In this document: piece after piece, positions 10,798 to 19,708 of the stretch
Layout of the letters: the number at the start of each line of letters is the position of its first letter
Numbering within the stretch: position 1 is the first letter of the stretch
Source of the DNA: Pseudarthrobacter naphthalenicus
Lineage (GTDB): Bacteria > Actinomycetota > Actinomycetes > Actinomycetales > Micrococcaceae
Reading direction: 5' to 3'
Assembly (NCBI RefSeq): GCF_029076445.1
Contig: NZ_JARESG010000005.1
Location: forward strand, 124,001-188,000
Length of the DNA stretch: 64,000 nt
Made by a program: the position numbers and the translations under genes
The notes under the pieces: model-generated
Database searches by the model: none
What the model was told of the DNA's origin: nothing
The model's input: the letters and a program-made list of their open reading frames with translations, nothing else

Positions 10798-13482
10798 ATG
10801 GTGGATCAGCCCGGGGACGGCGAATATCCGGAACATTGGGAAGCCGATGTCGTGCTCAGGGACGGCGGCACAGCGCATCTGAGGCCAATCCATCCCAGTG
10901 ATGCCGACGCCGTCCAGGCCTTCCATACCGGGCAGTCGCAGAACTCAATCTACATGCGGTTCTTCACGTTCAAATCCCGGCTGTCCACTAAGGAGCTCAA
11001 ACGCTTCACTGAAGTGGACTACAAGGACCGGGTGGCGCTGGTCATCACTTTCGGCGGCGAGATCCTGGGCATTGGCCGCTACGACCGGCTCGATGACCCG
11101 GCCGAGGCCGAGGTCGCCTTCAACATCGCCGACGCCCACCAGGGCAGGGGAATCGGATCGATCCTTCTCGAACACCTCGCCGCCGCCGCCCACGAAAACG
11201 GAATCCGCCGCTTCACCGCCGAAGTGCTGCCGGAAAACCGCAAGATGCTGATGGTTTTCGCTGATGCCGGCTACGACGTCAAACGCCATTTCGACGACGG
11301 CGTGGTCAGCCTGGAGTTCAACATCGGTCCCACGGAAAAATCGCGTGCCGTCATGGAGTCACGCGAGCACCGCGCCGAGGCGAGGAGCGTCAGGGACCTG
11401 CTGACGCCGTCGTCCATTGCGGTCATCGGCGCGAGCCGCAAGTGGGGGACCGTGGGCCACCAACTGCTCGAACACATCATTGAGGGCGGCTTCCCCGGAC
11501 CCGTGTACGCCATTAACCCCGAGGCGCTGGAACTGGCCGGAATGTTGTCGTTCGGCAGGCTGTCCGAGGTCCCGGACCCGGTCCAGCTCGCGGTCATCGC
11601 CGTTCCCTACACCGAAGTGCCCGGCGTGGTGGATGACTGCGCCGCGGCCGGGGTCAAGGGGCTGGTGATTGCCTCCGCCGGGTTCGCGGACGACGGCGAA
11701 CGGGGCCTGCTGCGCCAGCGGGACCTCGTCCGGAAAGCGCGGGCGAACGGCATGCGGGTCATCGGGCCGTCCTCGCTCGGGATCGTCAACACGCATCCGC
11801 AGGTTTCGCTCAACGCCTCAATGGCGCCGGAGATGCCGCGGCGCGGGGGCCTGGGGCTCTTCAGCCAGTCGGCGGCCATCGGGGTGTCCCTCTATGCGGC
11901 ATCCAGCCGCCGCCGGCTGGGACTGTCCACGTTCCTCTCGGCCGGCAACAGGGCGGACGTGTCCGGCAACGACATGATGCAGTTCTGGGAAGACGACGCC
12001 GACACCACCGCCGTGGGCCTGTACCTGGAATCAATCGGCAACCCGCGCAAATTCTCCCGGATCGCCCGTCGCCTTGCCCGGTCCAAGCCGGTGGTGGTTG
12101 CCAAGTCCGAGACCATGGGCCTTCGGCTTCCGCCCGGCCACGCCGTCCGCACCACCCAGGCACCGGCGGGGGCACTGGACGCGATGATGCGGCAGTCCGG
12201 CGTCATCCGGGTGGAGACCATTGAAGAGCTCATGGACGTCGCCCAGATCGTCGCAGGCCAGCCGCTGCCTGCCGGTCCGGGGCTGGCCATCTTCAGTAAT
12301 TCCATGGCGTTGGGCAAGGTGGTGGCAGACAGCGCCGAAGCCCACGGCCTGGCCGTCCACGGAATCGTCACCGACGTTGATCTCGACGCCGGGATGTCCC
12401 TTGCGCTGCCGGCGCTCCGCCGCAGCCTCCAGGAAACGCTCGCGTCCGACGCCGTCCACGCAGTGGTGGCGGCACTGCTGCCGGTCCGCGGCCTGACGGT
12501 GGAAAGCATCGCGGGGGTGCTGGCCGAGTGCTCCGCGGCGGCAGGCAAGCCGGTCGTGGCCGCCTTCACGGGAATCCTTGATGCCTCCGTTTACGTGGAG
12601 GGGATGGTGGGCAGCGAGGCGCAGACCGTACCGTGCTTCTCCAACCCGGGCGCGGCCGTGGCGGCGCTCGCCGCCGTCGTGCGCTATTCCGAGTGGCTCG
12701 CCCGGGACCCGGGCCAATTTGTGGAGCCCGCCGGCTGCGATCCGGAAGCCGCGGACATGCTCCTGGATCAGTTGCTCCAGGATGTCCAGGGCGCCGAACT
12801 CAAAGCCCTGGACGCCGCGTCCACGGCCGCACTGCTGGCGCACTACGGCATCCCGGTGCTGCCGTCCGCCGGGTTCGGGTCGGAGGATGAAGCAGTCGCC
12901 GCCGCGGACCGGCTGGGCTGGCCGGTTGCCTTAAAAACCACCGACCCGGCGCTCCGGCACCGCCTGGACCTGGGCGGTGTGCGGCTGGACATCGAGGATG
13001 CAGACTCGCTGCGCCGGACCATCGCGCAGATGCGCCGGTCGCTGGCCCCGTACGGTTCGCGGTCCCTGGAGGTGCAGGCCATGGCTCCCGTGGGGCAGGC
13101 CTGCACGTTCCGGGCCATCGAGGACCCGCTGCTGGGGCCCGTGATCTCCTTCGGCCTGGCCGGGGACGCCGTCAACCTGCTCGATGACTGGGCGCACCGG
13201 GTTCCGCCGCTGTCCGCCGCCGACGTCGAGGAGTTCGTCCGGGCGCCCCGGGCCGCCCGCAAGCTGCTGGGCTACCAGGGCCTGCCGCCCGTGGACATGG
13301 ATGCGCTTGAGGACCTCGCCGGGCGGCTGGCGTGGATGAAGGACAACCATCCCGAGATAGCCCTGGTCGAGTTCAACCCGGTCCTCTGCGGTGCCCGGGG
13401 GCTGTCGCTGCTGGCCGCCGAAATCCGGATCGGCAACCCTGCCCGGCGCACCGACAGCGCCCGGCGGGCCATGCTGGGCTGA
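10798..13482 (+). CDS. Pat-like protein acetyltransferase: GNAT fused to NDP-forming acyl-CoA synthetase
   Basis: 894 aa. Domains in order: GNAT at about 15-175 (ADAHQGRGIGSILLEHL), CoA-binding Rossmann at about 195-300 (SSIAVIGASRKWGTVGHQL), a succinyl-CoA-ligase-like flavodoxin domain to about 480, and an ATP-grasp domain at about 650-890. His448 in PPGHAVRTT is at the position of the phospho-histidine of ADP-forming acetyl-CoA synthetases; I cannot tell whether catalysis is retained. The N-terminal GNAT order resembles the actinobacterial Pat enzymes that acetylate lysines, for example on acetyl-CoA synthetase; enterobacterial Pat has the reverse order. It may sense acetyl-CoA or another effector. 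Divergent from parC. Confidence 0.88.
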   Translation: MVDQPGDGEYPEHWEADVVLRDGGTAHLRPIHPSDADAVQAFHTGQSQNSIYMRFFTFKSRLSTKELKRFTEVDYKDRVALVITFGGEILGIGRYDRLDDPAEAEVAFNIADAHQGRGIGSILLEHLAAAAHENGIRRFTAEVLPENRKMLMVFADAGYDVKRHFDDGVVSLEFNIGPTEKSRAVMESREHRAEARSVRDLLTPSSIAVIGASRKWGTVGHQLLEHIIEGGFPGPVYAINPEALELAGMLSFGRLSEVPDPVQLAVIAVPYTEVPGVVDDCAAAGVKGLVIASAGFADDGERGLLRQRDLVRKARANGMRVIGPSSLGIVNTHPQVSLNASMAPEMPRRGGLGLFSQSAAIGVSLYAASSRRRLGLSTFLSAGNRADVSGNDMMQFWEDDADTTAVGLYLESIGNPRKFSRIARRLARSKPVVVAKSETMGLRLPPGHAVRTTQAPAGALDAMMRQSGVIRVETIEELMDVAQIVAGQPLPAGPGLAIFSNSMALGKVVADSAEAHGLAVHGIVTDVDLDAGMSLALPALRRSLQETLASDAVHAVVAALLPVRGLTVESIAGVLAECSAAAGKPVVAAFTGILDASVYVEGMVGSEAQTVPCFSNPGAAVAALAAVVRYSEWLARDPGQFVEPAGCDPEAADMLLDQLLQDVQGAELKALDAASTAALLAHYGIPVLPSAGFGSEDEAVAAADRLGWPVALKTTDPALRHRLDLGGVRLDIEDADSLRRTIAQMRRSLAPYGSRSLEVQAMAPVGQACTFRAIEDPLLGPVISFGLAGDAVNLLDDWAHRVPPLSAADVEEFVRAPRAARKLLGYQGLPPVDMDALEDLAGRLAWMKDNHPEIALVEFNPVLCGARGLSLLAAEIRIGNPARRTDSARRAMLG

Positions 13483-13525
13483 GCGCGGTTAGCATGTCCC
13501 CGGCGGATCTGTGAAAATGGGGGGC

Positions 13526-14269
13526 ATGAGCTCACAGCCTTCCCCGTCGACGCCATCCACGCCCGGCAATGACAACCAGGCACCCCGACCCCACAGCTCA
13601 CACAGCCACACGCCGCAGGCCCTGAGCCTGGACGACGCACTCCAGAAGGCCGGTTTCTACCCGCTCCTGGTGGCCGACGTTGTTGACGACGCGTTGGACG
13701 GCCGCGAATGCGTGGCCCATCTGGTGCATCTGGAAACCCATTTTGACCGGGCCGAGGTCCGCCGCCACATCACGGTGCTGGTCCTTACCTCGGACATGCT
13801 GGTGATCACCCACGTGGACGACCAGCAACTCGATGAGGCCGGCGAGCAGATCGTCGCCCAGATCTCCACCGAGTCTGTGCCGGTGGCCCAGATCCGCTCC
13901 GTTGTCCTGAGCTACATGTATTCCCAGCCGCAAAACTACAAGCCTTCGGATCCGGTGCGGGAAGTCACCCTGGCCATTGCCTGGTCCGGCGGCCAGCGCC
14001 TGGACATGGGGCCCGCGAGCTGCGGGGATCCGCAGTGCGAGGCCGATCACGGCTACAGCGGCACCATCGCCCAGGAAGACATTGTCCTGCGGATCAGCGC
14101 CGAAGCGGACGGCTCCCAGGCTGTCCAGGACGCCAAACTCTTTGCCCGCGCCCTGAGGGCCGTCAACACCGGGTCCACCGCCCCGCTGCTGCACGCCGGC
14201 CAGACCCTGCAGCCGCGCCCCCGGACCGGCGTGTTCGGAAACAGGCTCAGCCGCGGGCACCAGCGCTGA
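13526..14269 (+). CDS. DUF5998 family protein
   Basis: About 247 aa from the ATG at 13526; in-frame GTG at 13511 and ATG at 13517 are alternatives and the start is not settled. After a low-complexity Ser/Pro/His-rich N-terminus the conserved core begins at LDDALQKAGFYPLLVADVVDD and contains the HLETHFDRAEVRRHITVLVL segment. A GDPQCEADHGYSG motif is seen later. No membrane segment or catalytic signature is apparent. The family is actinobacterial and of unknown function. It is followed after one base by the phosphodiesterase gene, so the two are probably translationally coupled. Confidence 0.8.
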   Translation: MSSQPSPSTPSTPGNDNQAPRPHSSHSHTPQALSLDDALQKAGFYPLLVADVVDDALDGRECVAHLVHLETHFDRAEVRRHITVLVLTSDMLVITHVDDQQLDEAGEQIVAQISTESVPVAQIRSVVLSYMYSQPQNYKPSDPVREVTLAIAWSGGQRLDMGPASCGDPQCEADHGYSGTIAQEDIVLRISAEADGSQAVQDAKLFARALRAVNTGSTAPLLHAGQTLQPRPRTGVFGNRLSRGHQR

Positions 14270-14270
14270 G

Positions 14271-15503
14271 ATGCCGGAACACGCAAGAACAGCACTTTCT
14301 GCTGCCCGCCCCGCCGGCGGCACCCACCCGCTGGACGTGCCCCCGGCTCCTGCCTTCGGCCGGCGGTCCGTTGCCGAGGTCCTGACCAGCGCGGCCGCAA
14401 GCCTGGGCGTGGAAGGATTCACCAACACCCTGGGCCTGCCGGGGGCCTCGCGCGTGTGTGTGGTCCTGGCGGACGGGCTGGGCCGGAACCTGCTCAAGCA
14501 AAAGTCCGCGCACACCCCGTTCCTGCGTTCCGTCATGCAATCCGGGCAGGGCGAGGTGCCGGTCTGGCTGGACTCCACCTTTCCCTCGACCACTGCGGCG
14601 GCCCTGGCGACCTTCGGCACCGGACTCCCGCCCGGCCAGCACGGCATGGTGGGCTATGACGTCCTGGACCCTGCACAGGACAAAGTGGTCAATATGCTGG
14701 GCAACTGGGATGCCAACGTGGACCCGCTCGCCTGGCAGCCGCACCCCACCGTGTTCGAACGGGCAGCCGGATCAGTCACGGTGACAACGGTCAGCCTGCC
14801 GCAGTTCGGCAACTCGCCAATGACCCAGGCAGCCCTCCGCGGCGGGAACTTCGTCTCAGCGGTCACTTCCCACGCCCGCACGGCTGCCGCCGCCGAGGCC
14901 ATGGCCGCTGCCGGGCCCGCGCTGATGTATTTCTACGTCAACGAACTGGATAAGGCGGGTCACCGGTACGGCTGCCAGTCCGAGCAGTGGGAACACCAGC
15001 TCGAAGAGCTCGACGCCACGGTCAGGCGGCTCAGCGCCTCCCTGCCTGCCGGGACAACCATCCTGCTCACCGCGGACCACGGCATGCTGGACGTGCCCGA
15101 GCCGCAGCGGATCGACTACGCGGCGGACCCGGCCCTGATTGAGGGCGTGCGTCATACTGCGGGGGAACCGCGCATGGTGCACCTCTACCTTGACGATCCT
15201 GCCGATCATGCGGCCCGTGAACGCCTGCTGACGGCCTGGCGTGCCCGCTTCGGCGCCCGGGTCTGGGCATTCAGCCGGGAGGACGCCATGACGGCCGGGC
15301 TGTTCGGATCCGTGCGTCCGGCCGTCGGGCCCCGGATCGGTGACGTTATGATCGCCGCCCGGGACGCCCTGGCGCTTTACGACACCCGCCGGGTTCGGCC
15401 CGCCGCGATGGAGGTGGTGGGCCAGCACGGTTCGCTGACCAAGGCCGAACGCGAAGTTCCGCTCCTCTGCTTCCCCGCAGAAGGCAAAACGCGGCGCGGC
15501 TGA
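14271..15503 (+). CDS. Alkaline-phosphatase-superfamily phosphodiesterase / nucleotide pyrophosphatase
   Basis: 410 aa. The metal and nucleophile motifs of the type I phosphodiesterase/NPP family are present: VLADGLGRN (first metal Asp), STFPSTTAAALATFGTG (nucleophile Thr region), YVNELDKAGHRYG, LTADHGM and a C-terminal GQHGSLT. No signal peptide is evident, so it is probably cytoplasmic. Members hydrolyse phosphodiester or pyrophosphate bonds of nucleotides or lipid headgroups; the substrate is unknown here. The ATG at 14271 follows the DUF5998 stop by one base. Confidence 0.85.
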   Translation: MPEHARTALSAARPAGGTHPLDVPPAPAFGRRSVAEVLTSAAASLGVEGFTNTLGLPGASRVCVVLADGLGRNLLKQKSAHTPFLRSVMQSGQGEVPVWLDSTFPSTTAAALATFGTGLPPGQHGMVGYDVLDPAQDKVVNMLGNWDANVDPLAWQPHPTVFERAAGSVTVTTVSLPQFGNSPMTQAALRGGNFVSAVTSHARTAAAAEAMAAAGPALMYFYVNELDKAGHRYGCQSEQWEHQLEELDATVRRLSASLPAGTTILLTADHGMLDVPEPQRIDYAADPALIEGVRHTAGEPRMVHLYLDDPADHAARERLLTAWRARFGARVWAFSREDAMTAGLFGSVRPAVGPRIGDVMIAARDALALYDTRRVRPAAMEVVGQHGSLTKAEREVPLLCFPAEGKTRRG

Positions 15504-15505
15504 GG

Positions 15506-16873
15506 CTAGTCCCGCTTGGTTCCGAAGACGATCTCGTCCCAGCTGGGAACGGTTGAGCGTTTCGGCTTTGCCGGCTGCCGTTCGGGCAGTTCGGAATCCT
15601 GGTGCCTGCCGGATGCGGGTTCATCGCTGCCGGCTGCGTAGGCTGCCCGCCGTGGTCCGCCACCCAGGAGCTCGTCCAGTCCCGCACCCGGTGTGCCCTT
15701 CCCGGATTCCCCGGGCGCTTCCGACGCCGGGACAACCGGACCCACCGGACGCAGCTGGGATGCCGCGATGGTGATTTCGCGCGTCTCGGTGCTGACGCCG
15801 TCGTGCAGTTTCAGGATGTCGTCTTCATCCCCGGCATCACGGTGCGGCGGAATAATGTTCAGGCGCGAGAGCATGGACGGACGGCCGTCCCGCCGGCGGG
15901 CCAGGGGATCCACATCGGCAGCCGGTGCCGTGGTGTCAGTCGCCGCCGCCTCTGCGTGCGGGTCATCCTGCCCGGTGTCCTGACGGGCGCCCTGCTCGGG
16001 GACAACCTCCGACGGACGCGGGTGTGCCGCGGGCACGCCGTGGGTCAGCAGCAATGCCAGGGCGTCGTCAGCGTCTTCGTCCACGCCAAGGCGCTGGCCC
16101 CGGCGGGAACGGAGCATGTCCAGGAGCCCGTCGGATTCCTTGGCCTGCACAATGGGGTGCGGACCGGTGGCGTTGCGGGCGGCGGCTTCGGCGTCGGTTT
16201 CGAAATCGAAAGGCCTGTCGGAGACTGCCGTCAGCCGGCGTGCCGGGACGGGGCCATCCAGCGGTTCGAGTTCGCTGAGCTGCTGGGCCCAGCGGTTGGC
16301 GTTCTGAAGTGATTTACGGCCGGGGCTGAAGGTCCACAGTGCCGGCGGTTCTTCACCGATGCCGGCCTGGCCGGCACGCTGCGGTTCGAAGCGGGCCGCC
16401 ACCGTCCAGTTGCCGTCCTGGCGCCGCCAGGAATCCCATTCCACCGTGGACGGTTCAATGCCGTGTGCGGACAGGCGGTGGCTCACCATCTCACCAAGGG
16501 TGGCCGGGTTGTCCCCGAAAATGGAGCGGTAGGCGTCGTGGCCCGGAGAGGGCGAAGCCACCTCCACCTTGCGTGCCTGCTGGGCCACGTATTCCCGTTC
16601 GGCGAGGACCGGGCCCTCGTACCGCTCCACCTTGGCCAGCGGCAGCCCGGAAAGCTCAGCCACGTCCGCGGCGGTGGCACCGCTGCGGATGCGTGCCTGA
16701 ATGTCCCGCGGGGACATGGCAATGGGCGCCGCTGCTGTTGCGGCTTTCACTGACGGCCGGCTGGCCGCCCGCAGTGCCTCATCGATCGGCAGCTGGAACA
16801 TCTCGCCGCCGGCACCGCTCAACAGGAGATGCTCCCCGTCGTCGTGTACGCCTACAAGCCGTAGATCCTGCAT
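15506..16873 (-). CDS. sepH: Septation protein SepH
   Basis: 455 aa. The N-terminus (MQDLRLVGVHDDGEHLLL) and the DUF3071 domain with its helix-turn-helix (SPRDIQARIRSGATAADVAE) are those of SepH, an actinobacterial divisome protein that stimulates FtsZ assembly. A long, acidic, low-complexity central region follows, and the protein ends in a conserved short motif (TVPSWDEIVFGTKRD). The ATG at 16873 is chosen because GGAGGA lies 5 nt upstream and it gives the family N-terminus; the frame stays open further upstream but without similarity. It is convergent with the phosphodiesterase gene, 2 nt apart, and divergent from DUF4193. Confidence 0.9.
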   Translation of the reverse strand: MQDLRLVGVHDDGEHLLLSGAGGEMFQLPIDEALRAASRPSVKAATAAAPIAMSPRDIQARIRSGATAADVAELSGLPLAKVERYEGPVLAEREYVAQQARKVEVASPSPGHDAYRSIFGDNPATLGEMVSHRLSAHGIEPSTVEWDSWRRQDGNWTVAARFEPQRAGQAGIGEEPPALWTFSPGRKSLQNANRWAQQLSELEPLDGPVPARRLTAVSDRPFDFETDAEAAARNATGPHPIVQAKESDGLLDMLRSRRGQRLGVDEDADDALALLLTHGVPAAHPRPSEVVPEQGARQDTGQDDPHAEAAATDTTAPAADVDPLARRRDGRPSMLSRLNIIPPHRDAGDEDDILKLHDGVSTETREITIAASQLRPVGPVVPASEAPGESGKGTPGAGLDELLGGGPRRAAYAAGSDEPASGRHQDSELPERQPAKPKRSTVPSWDEIVFGTKRD

Positions 16874-17056
16874 GCAAATCCTCCACCCTGGCATTACTAT
16901 CAATCGAAACTCTGCCACTGCCGGGCACTGTTTTCGGTTAGGAGCAAGGGCGCGCCGCGATATTCCGGGACTTTCGCGTGCCGGGCACAAACCGGAGGTG
17001 CGCTGCGTTATCAACGGTGTTACCCGCTGACGTGAAAGGAATGGAGTTGAGCGGAG
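16874..17056. promoter_or_regulatory. Divergent sepH / DUF4193 intergenic region
   Basis: 183 bp without a credible gene. Leftwards, TAGTAAT at about 16895-16901 is a plausible sepH -10. Rightwards, an AT-richer segment at about 17010-17025 may hold the DUF4193 promoter. No palindromic operator stands out. Confidence 0.35.
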
Positions 17057-17356
17057 ATGGCCACCGACTACGATGCGCCGCGCAAATCTGAGGAAGAGCT
17101 CGGTGAGGATTCGCTGCAGGAGCTGAAATCCCGGCGGACCGAGAAGCCGGCGGCGGTGGTGGAGGAAGACGAAAACGACCTCGCTGCGGGTTACGAGCTT
17201 CCCGGTGCTGACCTGTCCGGCGAGGAGTTGCTGGTGCAGGTGGTCCCGCCGCAGCCGGACGAGTTCACGTGTTCCTCGTGCTTCCTGGTCCGCCACCGCT
17301 CCCAGATCGCCCGTGAAAAGGACGGCCACTTCTACTGTGCGGAATGCGAAAGCTGA
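17057..17356 (+). CDS. DUF4193 family protein, four-cysteine zinc-ribbon-like
   Basis: 99 aa, very acidic in its first two thirds (EEELGEDSLQ, EEDENDLAAG) with a C-terminal CSSC...CAEC pair of motifs that look like a small zinc ribbon. The family is restricted to actinobacteria; the M. tuberculosis counterpart (Rv2699c) sits next to the DUF3093 and dut genes, as here. Function unknown; a zinc ribbon with an acidic tail is compatible with a role near RNA polymerase or nucleic acid, but that is speculation. A GAGCGGAG ribosome-binding site precedes the ATG. Confidence 0.85.
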   Translation: MATDYDAPRKSEEELGEDSLQELKSRRTEKPAAVVEEDENDLAAGYELPGADLSGEELLVQVVPPQPDEFTCSSCFLVRHRSQIAREKDGHFYCAECES

Positions 17357-17375
17357 GCCCCGTTGACCCCGGGCC

Positions 17376-17864
17376 CTACTTTGCCGAGAGCGCTGCGGTG
17401 AGTTCAGCGGGCCGGCGCGAGGATGTCAGCCAGTAGGGCGTCCGGTCGGACGGGTCGGTGATTTCGATCCGCACCACGGGATCGATCCAGCCCCGGATGC
17501 AGAGGTAGGCGAGTCCGTTAAGCTGTGTGCCGCGTTGAGCCGTGGCTTCCTTTCCGCTGAAAGCCTCCACGGCGCCCACGAAGCGGCGCTCGATGGTGGC
17601 ACGGCCCACAGTCAGTGTTTCCCCGGTGACCATGATGGTGGGGGTTGAAACCACCAGCAGGACGGCGATGATGATGAACAGCACTACTGCAGCGATGTAG
17701 CCCGTTGCCAGGCTGATGGGGGCGAAGACCAGGATGCCGGCCGCGGATATCCCTGCCGAGATGATCCAGATCCAGACGTTGGGCCACAGCCTCTCCCGGA
17801 ATACTGCCGGGGCGCCGGCGGAGGGGGTGTTGGGGACAGGTGCGGCTGAACTGGATTCGGGCAT
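17376..17864 (-). CDS. DUF3093 family membrane protein
   Basis: 162 aa. Two adjacent hydrophobic helices (WIWIISAGISAAGILVFAP and YIAAVVLFIIIAVLLVVST) form a hairpin, followed by a soluble C-terminal domain containing GTQLNGLAYLCIRGWIDPVV and ending in YWLTSSRRPAELTAALSAK. This is the DUF3093 arrangement; function unknown. The ATG at 17864 has GAGGG directly upstream. The frame is open further upstream but crosses the dut promoter, so I reject the longer form. It is divergent from dut, the same arrangement as Rv2698/Rv2697c. Confidence 0.85.
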   Translation of the reverse strand: MPESSSAAPVPNTPSAGAPAVFRERLWPNVWIWIISAGISAAGILVFAPISLATGYIAAVVLFIIIAVLLVVSTPTIMVTGETLTVGRATIERRFVGAVEAFSGKEATAQRGTQLNGLAYLCIRGWIDPVVRIEITDPSDRTPYWLTSSRRPAELTAALSAK

Positions 17865-17953
17865 GCCCTCAGCTTTCCATCTTTGGCCGGCTAATTCATC
17901 TTGGTGTTCTGCAGGAGCCACCCTGCGTCTAGGAAGGAACGGCGGCCGGGCGT

Positions 17954-17967
17954 TAGAGTGAGTGACT
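17954..17967 (+). promoter_or_regulatory. Near-leaderless promoter of dut
   Basis: TAGAGT (17954-17959) lies 8 nt before the GTG at 17968, slightly longer than the 6-nt spacing of the other leaderless genes here. An in-frame GTG at 17962 is too close to the hexamer to be the 5' end. Confidence 0.45.
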
Positions 17968-18507
17968 GTGACTGACGAACTCGCCACTGTTGAAACGGCA
18001 CCTGACACTGTTGGCTCCGGCTCTGCGCCGGACACGGCCGGCTTCGGAGCCCCCACCCTGCAGGTCCAGCTGAAAATGCTCGACGCCGGCCTGGAAGCGC
18101 CGTCGTACGCCCACCCCGGCGACGCCGGTGCGGACCTCCGGGCCAGGGAAGATGTGGTGCTGCAGCCGGGCGAGCGGAAACTGGTGCCGACGGGAGTGTC
18201 CATCGCCCTCCCGGACGGCTTTGTGGCCCTGATCCACCCCCGGTCCGGCCTCGCCACGAAGCACGGGCTGACCATCGTCAACGCTCCCGGCACCGTGGAT
18301 GCGGGTTACCGCGGAGAAATCTCCGTGACCTTGCTGAACACCGATACGCGCGAGGCCATCGAACTGCGCCGCGGCGATAGAATTGCACAGATGGTCATTC
18401 AGCGCGTCGAATACGCACAGTTTGTCCCAGTCAACGAATTGAGTGAATCCGTTCGGGGCGCCGGCGGGTTCGGTTCCACCGGCGGTTTCACGCCCCGCAG
18501 CACCTGA
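17968..18507 (+). CDS. dut: dUTP diphosphatase
   Basis: 179 aa. Hydrolyses dUTP to dUMP and pyrophosphate, keeping uracil out of DNA and feeding thymidylate synthesis. All trimeric dUTPase motifs are present: HPGDAGADLRA, HPRSGLATKHG, GTVDAGYRGEI, RRGDRIAQMVIQ and the C-terminal P-loop-like GAGGFGSTGG. About 25 extra N-terminal residues rich in Thr, Gly and Ala precede the conserved core. GTG start chosen from the -10 position; GTG 17962 would add two residues. Confidence 0.95.
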   Translation: MTDELATVETAPDTVGSGSAPDTAGFGAPTLQVQLKMLDAGLEAPSYAHPGDAGADLRAREDVVLQPGERKLVPTGVSIALPDGFVALIHPRSGLATKHGLTIVNAPGTVDAGYRGEISVTLLNTDTREAIELRRGDRIAQMVIQRVEYAQFVPVNELSESVRGAGGFGSTGGFTPRST

Positions 18508-18630
18508 AGCCAGCCCCCTGCATTGAACCTGCGGGGACAATCGGGCGGCGCGGGGGCTGCAGCGGCGGCATGGAAATCGGCGGGACCCCCGGGCCCGGCC
18601 GGGCACTTACACAACTAAGGAGACAAACCC

Positions 18631-19353
18631 ATGGTTTTTGGGCTCGGCAGGAAATCCAAGAAAGAACAGGACGCCGAACCGGCCGAATCCTCCGCGTCAG
18701 CGGAATCAACGGATTCCACCCGGGCAGCGTCGGGGGACCCGGGCCTGCGGGCCAACGGCCCCTTCGACGTAGCCGAGATCGACAGCCGGGACGGCTACGT
18801 TGACCTCGGTGCCCTGCTCATCGCCCCGAGCGAGGGATTGCAGCTCCGGCTCGAGGTCGAAGAAGCCACCCAGCGTGTGGTGGCCGTGACCATGGACCTG
18901 AACGGCTCCAGCTTGCAGCTGCAGGCTTTCGCCGCCCCCAAAACCGAGGGGCTATGGGACGAAATACGCGAGCAGATCGGCCAGTCCGTGGGGAGCCAGG
19001 GCGGCCAGGTGGAAGAAGTGCAGGGTACGTTCGGCACAGAGCTGATCGCCAAGCTGCCCGCCGGTGCTGCGGACGGAAGCCAGGGATACCGGGTGGCCCG
19101 GTTCATCGGTGTGGACGGACCCCGCTGGTTCCTGCGCGGCGTCCTGGGCGGGGAAGCGGCTCTGGAGCGTGAGGCCGCCGCTGAGCTGGAAGCCCTGTTC
19201 CGCCGCATTGTGGTGATCCGTGGTGACAGCCCCATGCCGCCACGGGACCTGCTGCAACTCCGCCTGCCCAAGGACGCCACCGCCACTCCGCCTCCTTCCG
19301 CCCCTGAACTTCAAGAGCCCGAGCGCGGTCCGGAAATTACCCAGATTGGCTGA
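18631..19353 (+). CDS. DUF3710 family protein
   Basis: 240 aa. A charged N-terminal tail (MVFGLGRKSKKEQDAEPAES) leads into the conserved domain from about residue 35, with DVAEIDSRDGYVDLGALLIAP and the later RVARFIGVDGPRWFLRGVLGG. The family is actinobacterial with unknown function and follows dut in this block (Rv2696c in M. tuberculosis). An AAGGAGAC ribosome-binding site precedes the ATG. Its last codons overlap the start of the OB-fold gene, suggesting coupling. Confidence 0.85.
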   Translation: MVFGLGRKSKKEQDAEPAESSASAESTDSTRAASGDPGLRANGPFDVAEIDSRDGYVDLGALLIAPSEGLQLRLEVEEATQRVVAVTMDLNGSSLQLQAFAAPKTEGLWDEIREQIGQSVGSQGGQVEEVQGTFGTELIAKLPAGAADGSQGYRVARFIGVDGPRWFLRGVLGGEAALEREAAAELEALFRRIVVIRGDSPMPPRDLLQLRLPKDATATPPPSAPELQEPERGPEITQIG

Positions 19354-19708
19354 TTCCCAGCACGTGGCCCCGGGCCGGCAGCCGCACGCCGAAGTAACCG
19401 TCAGCGGCCTCCCGGAAAGGGGCCGGGTGCTGTGCCACGGGTTCATTGAATCGGTAACTTTTCTGCCGACCAATCAAAACCCGGCGTTTACGGCCATCAT
19501 CACCGACCTTGACGAGCAGCGCGCCGGCGTCAGCATCGGTCACGGAAGCGAAAAGCGCCTCCGCATCGTCTGGCTGGGCCGCCGGAGAGTGCCGGGGATC
19601 GAAGCCGGGACGGAAGTCCGCGTCGAAGGCATGCTGACCCAAAGCCATGGCCTGCCCACCATTTTCAATCCGCGCTACGAAATCATCTCCCGCCAGGAGC
19701 ACGAATGA
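19346..19708 (+). CDS. OB-fold nucleic-acid-binding protein
   Basis: About 120 aa. The core from GRVLCHGFIESVTFLPTNQN to EAGTEVRVEGMLTQSHGLPT and NPRYEII is a single OB-fold of the type found in tRNA-binding and RecG-like proteins. I start it at TTG 19346, which overlaps the DUF3710 stop by 8 bp; GTG at 19361 is an alternative. The same protein lies between DUF3710 and DUF3159 in M. tuberculosis (Rv2694c). It ends in an ATGA overlap with DUF3159. Nucleic-acid binding is a family inference. Confidence 0.75.
   Translation: MADSQHVAPGRQPHAEVTVSGLPERGRVLCHGFIESVTFLPTNQNPAFTAIITDLDEQRAGVSIGHGSEKRLRIVWLGRRRVPGIEAGTEVRVEGMLTQSHGLPTIFNPRYEIISRQEHE

Noticed and set aside
18508..18630. Terminator between dut and DUF3710
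   Set aside because: Only short, imperfect GC-rich pairings and no T run; readthrough into DUF3710 is plausible.
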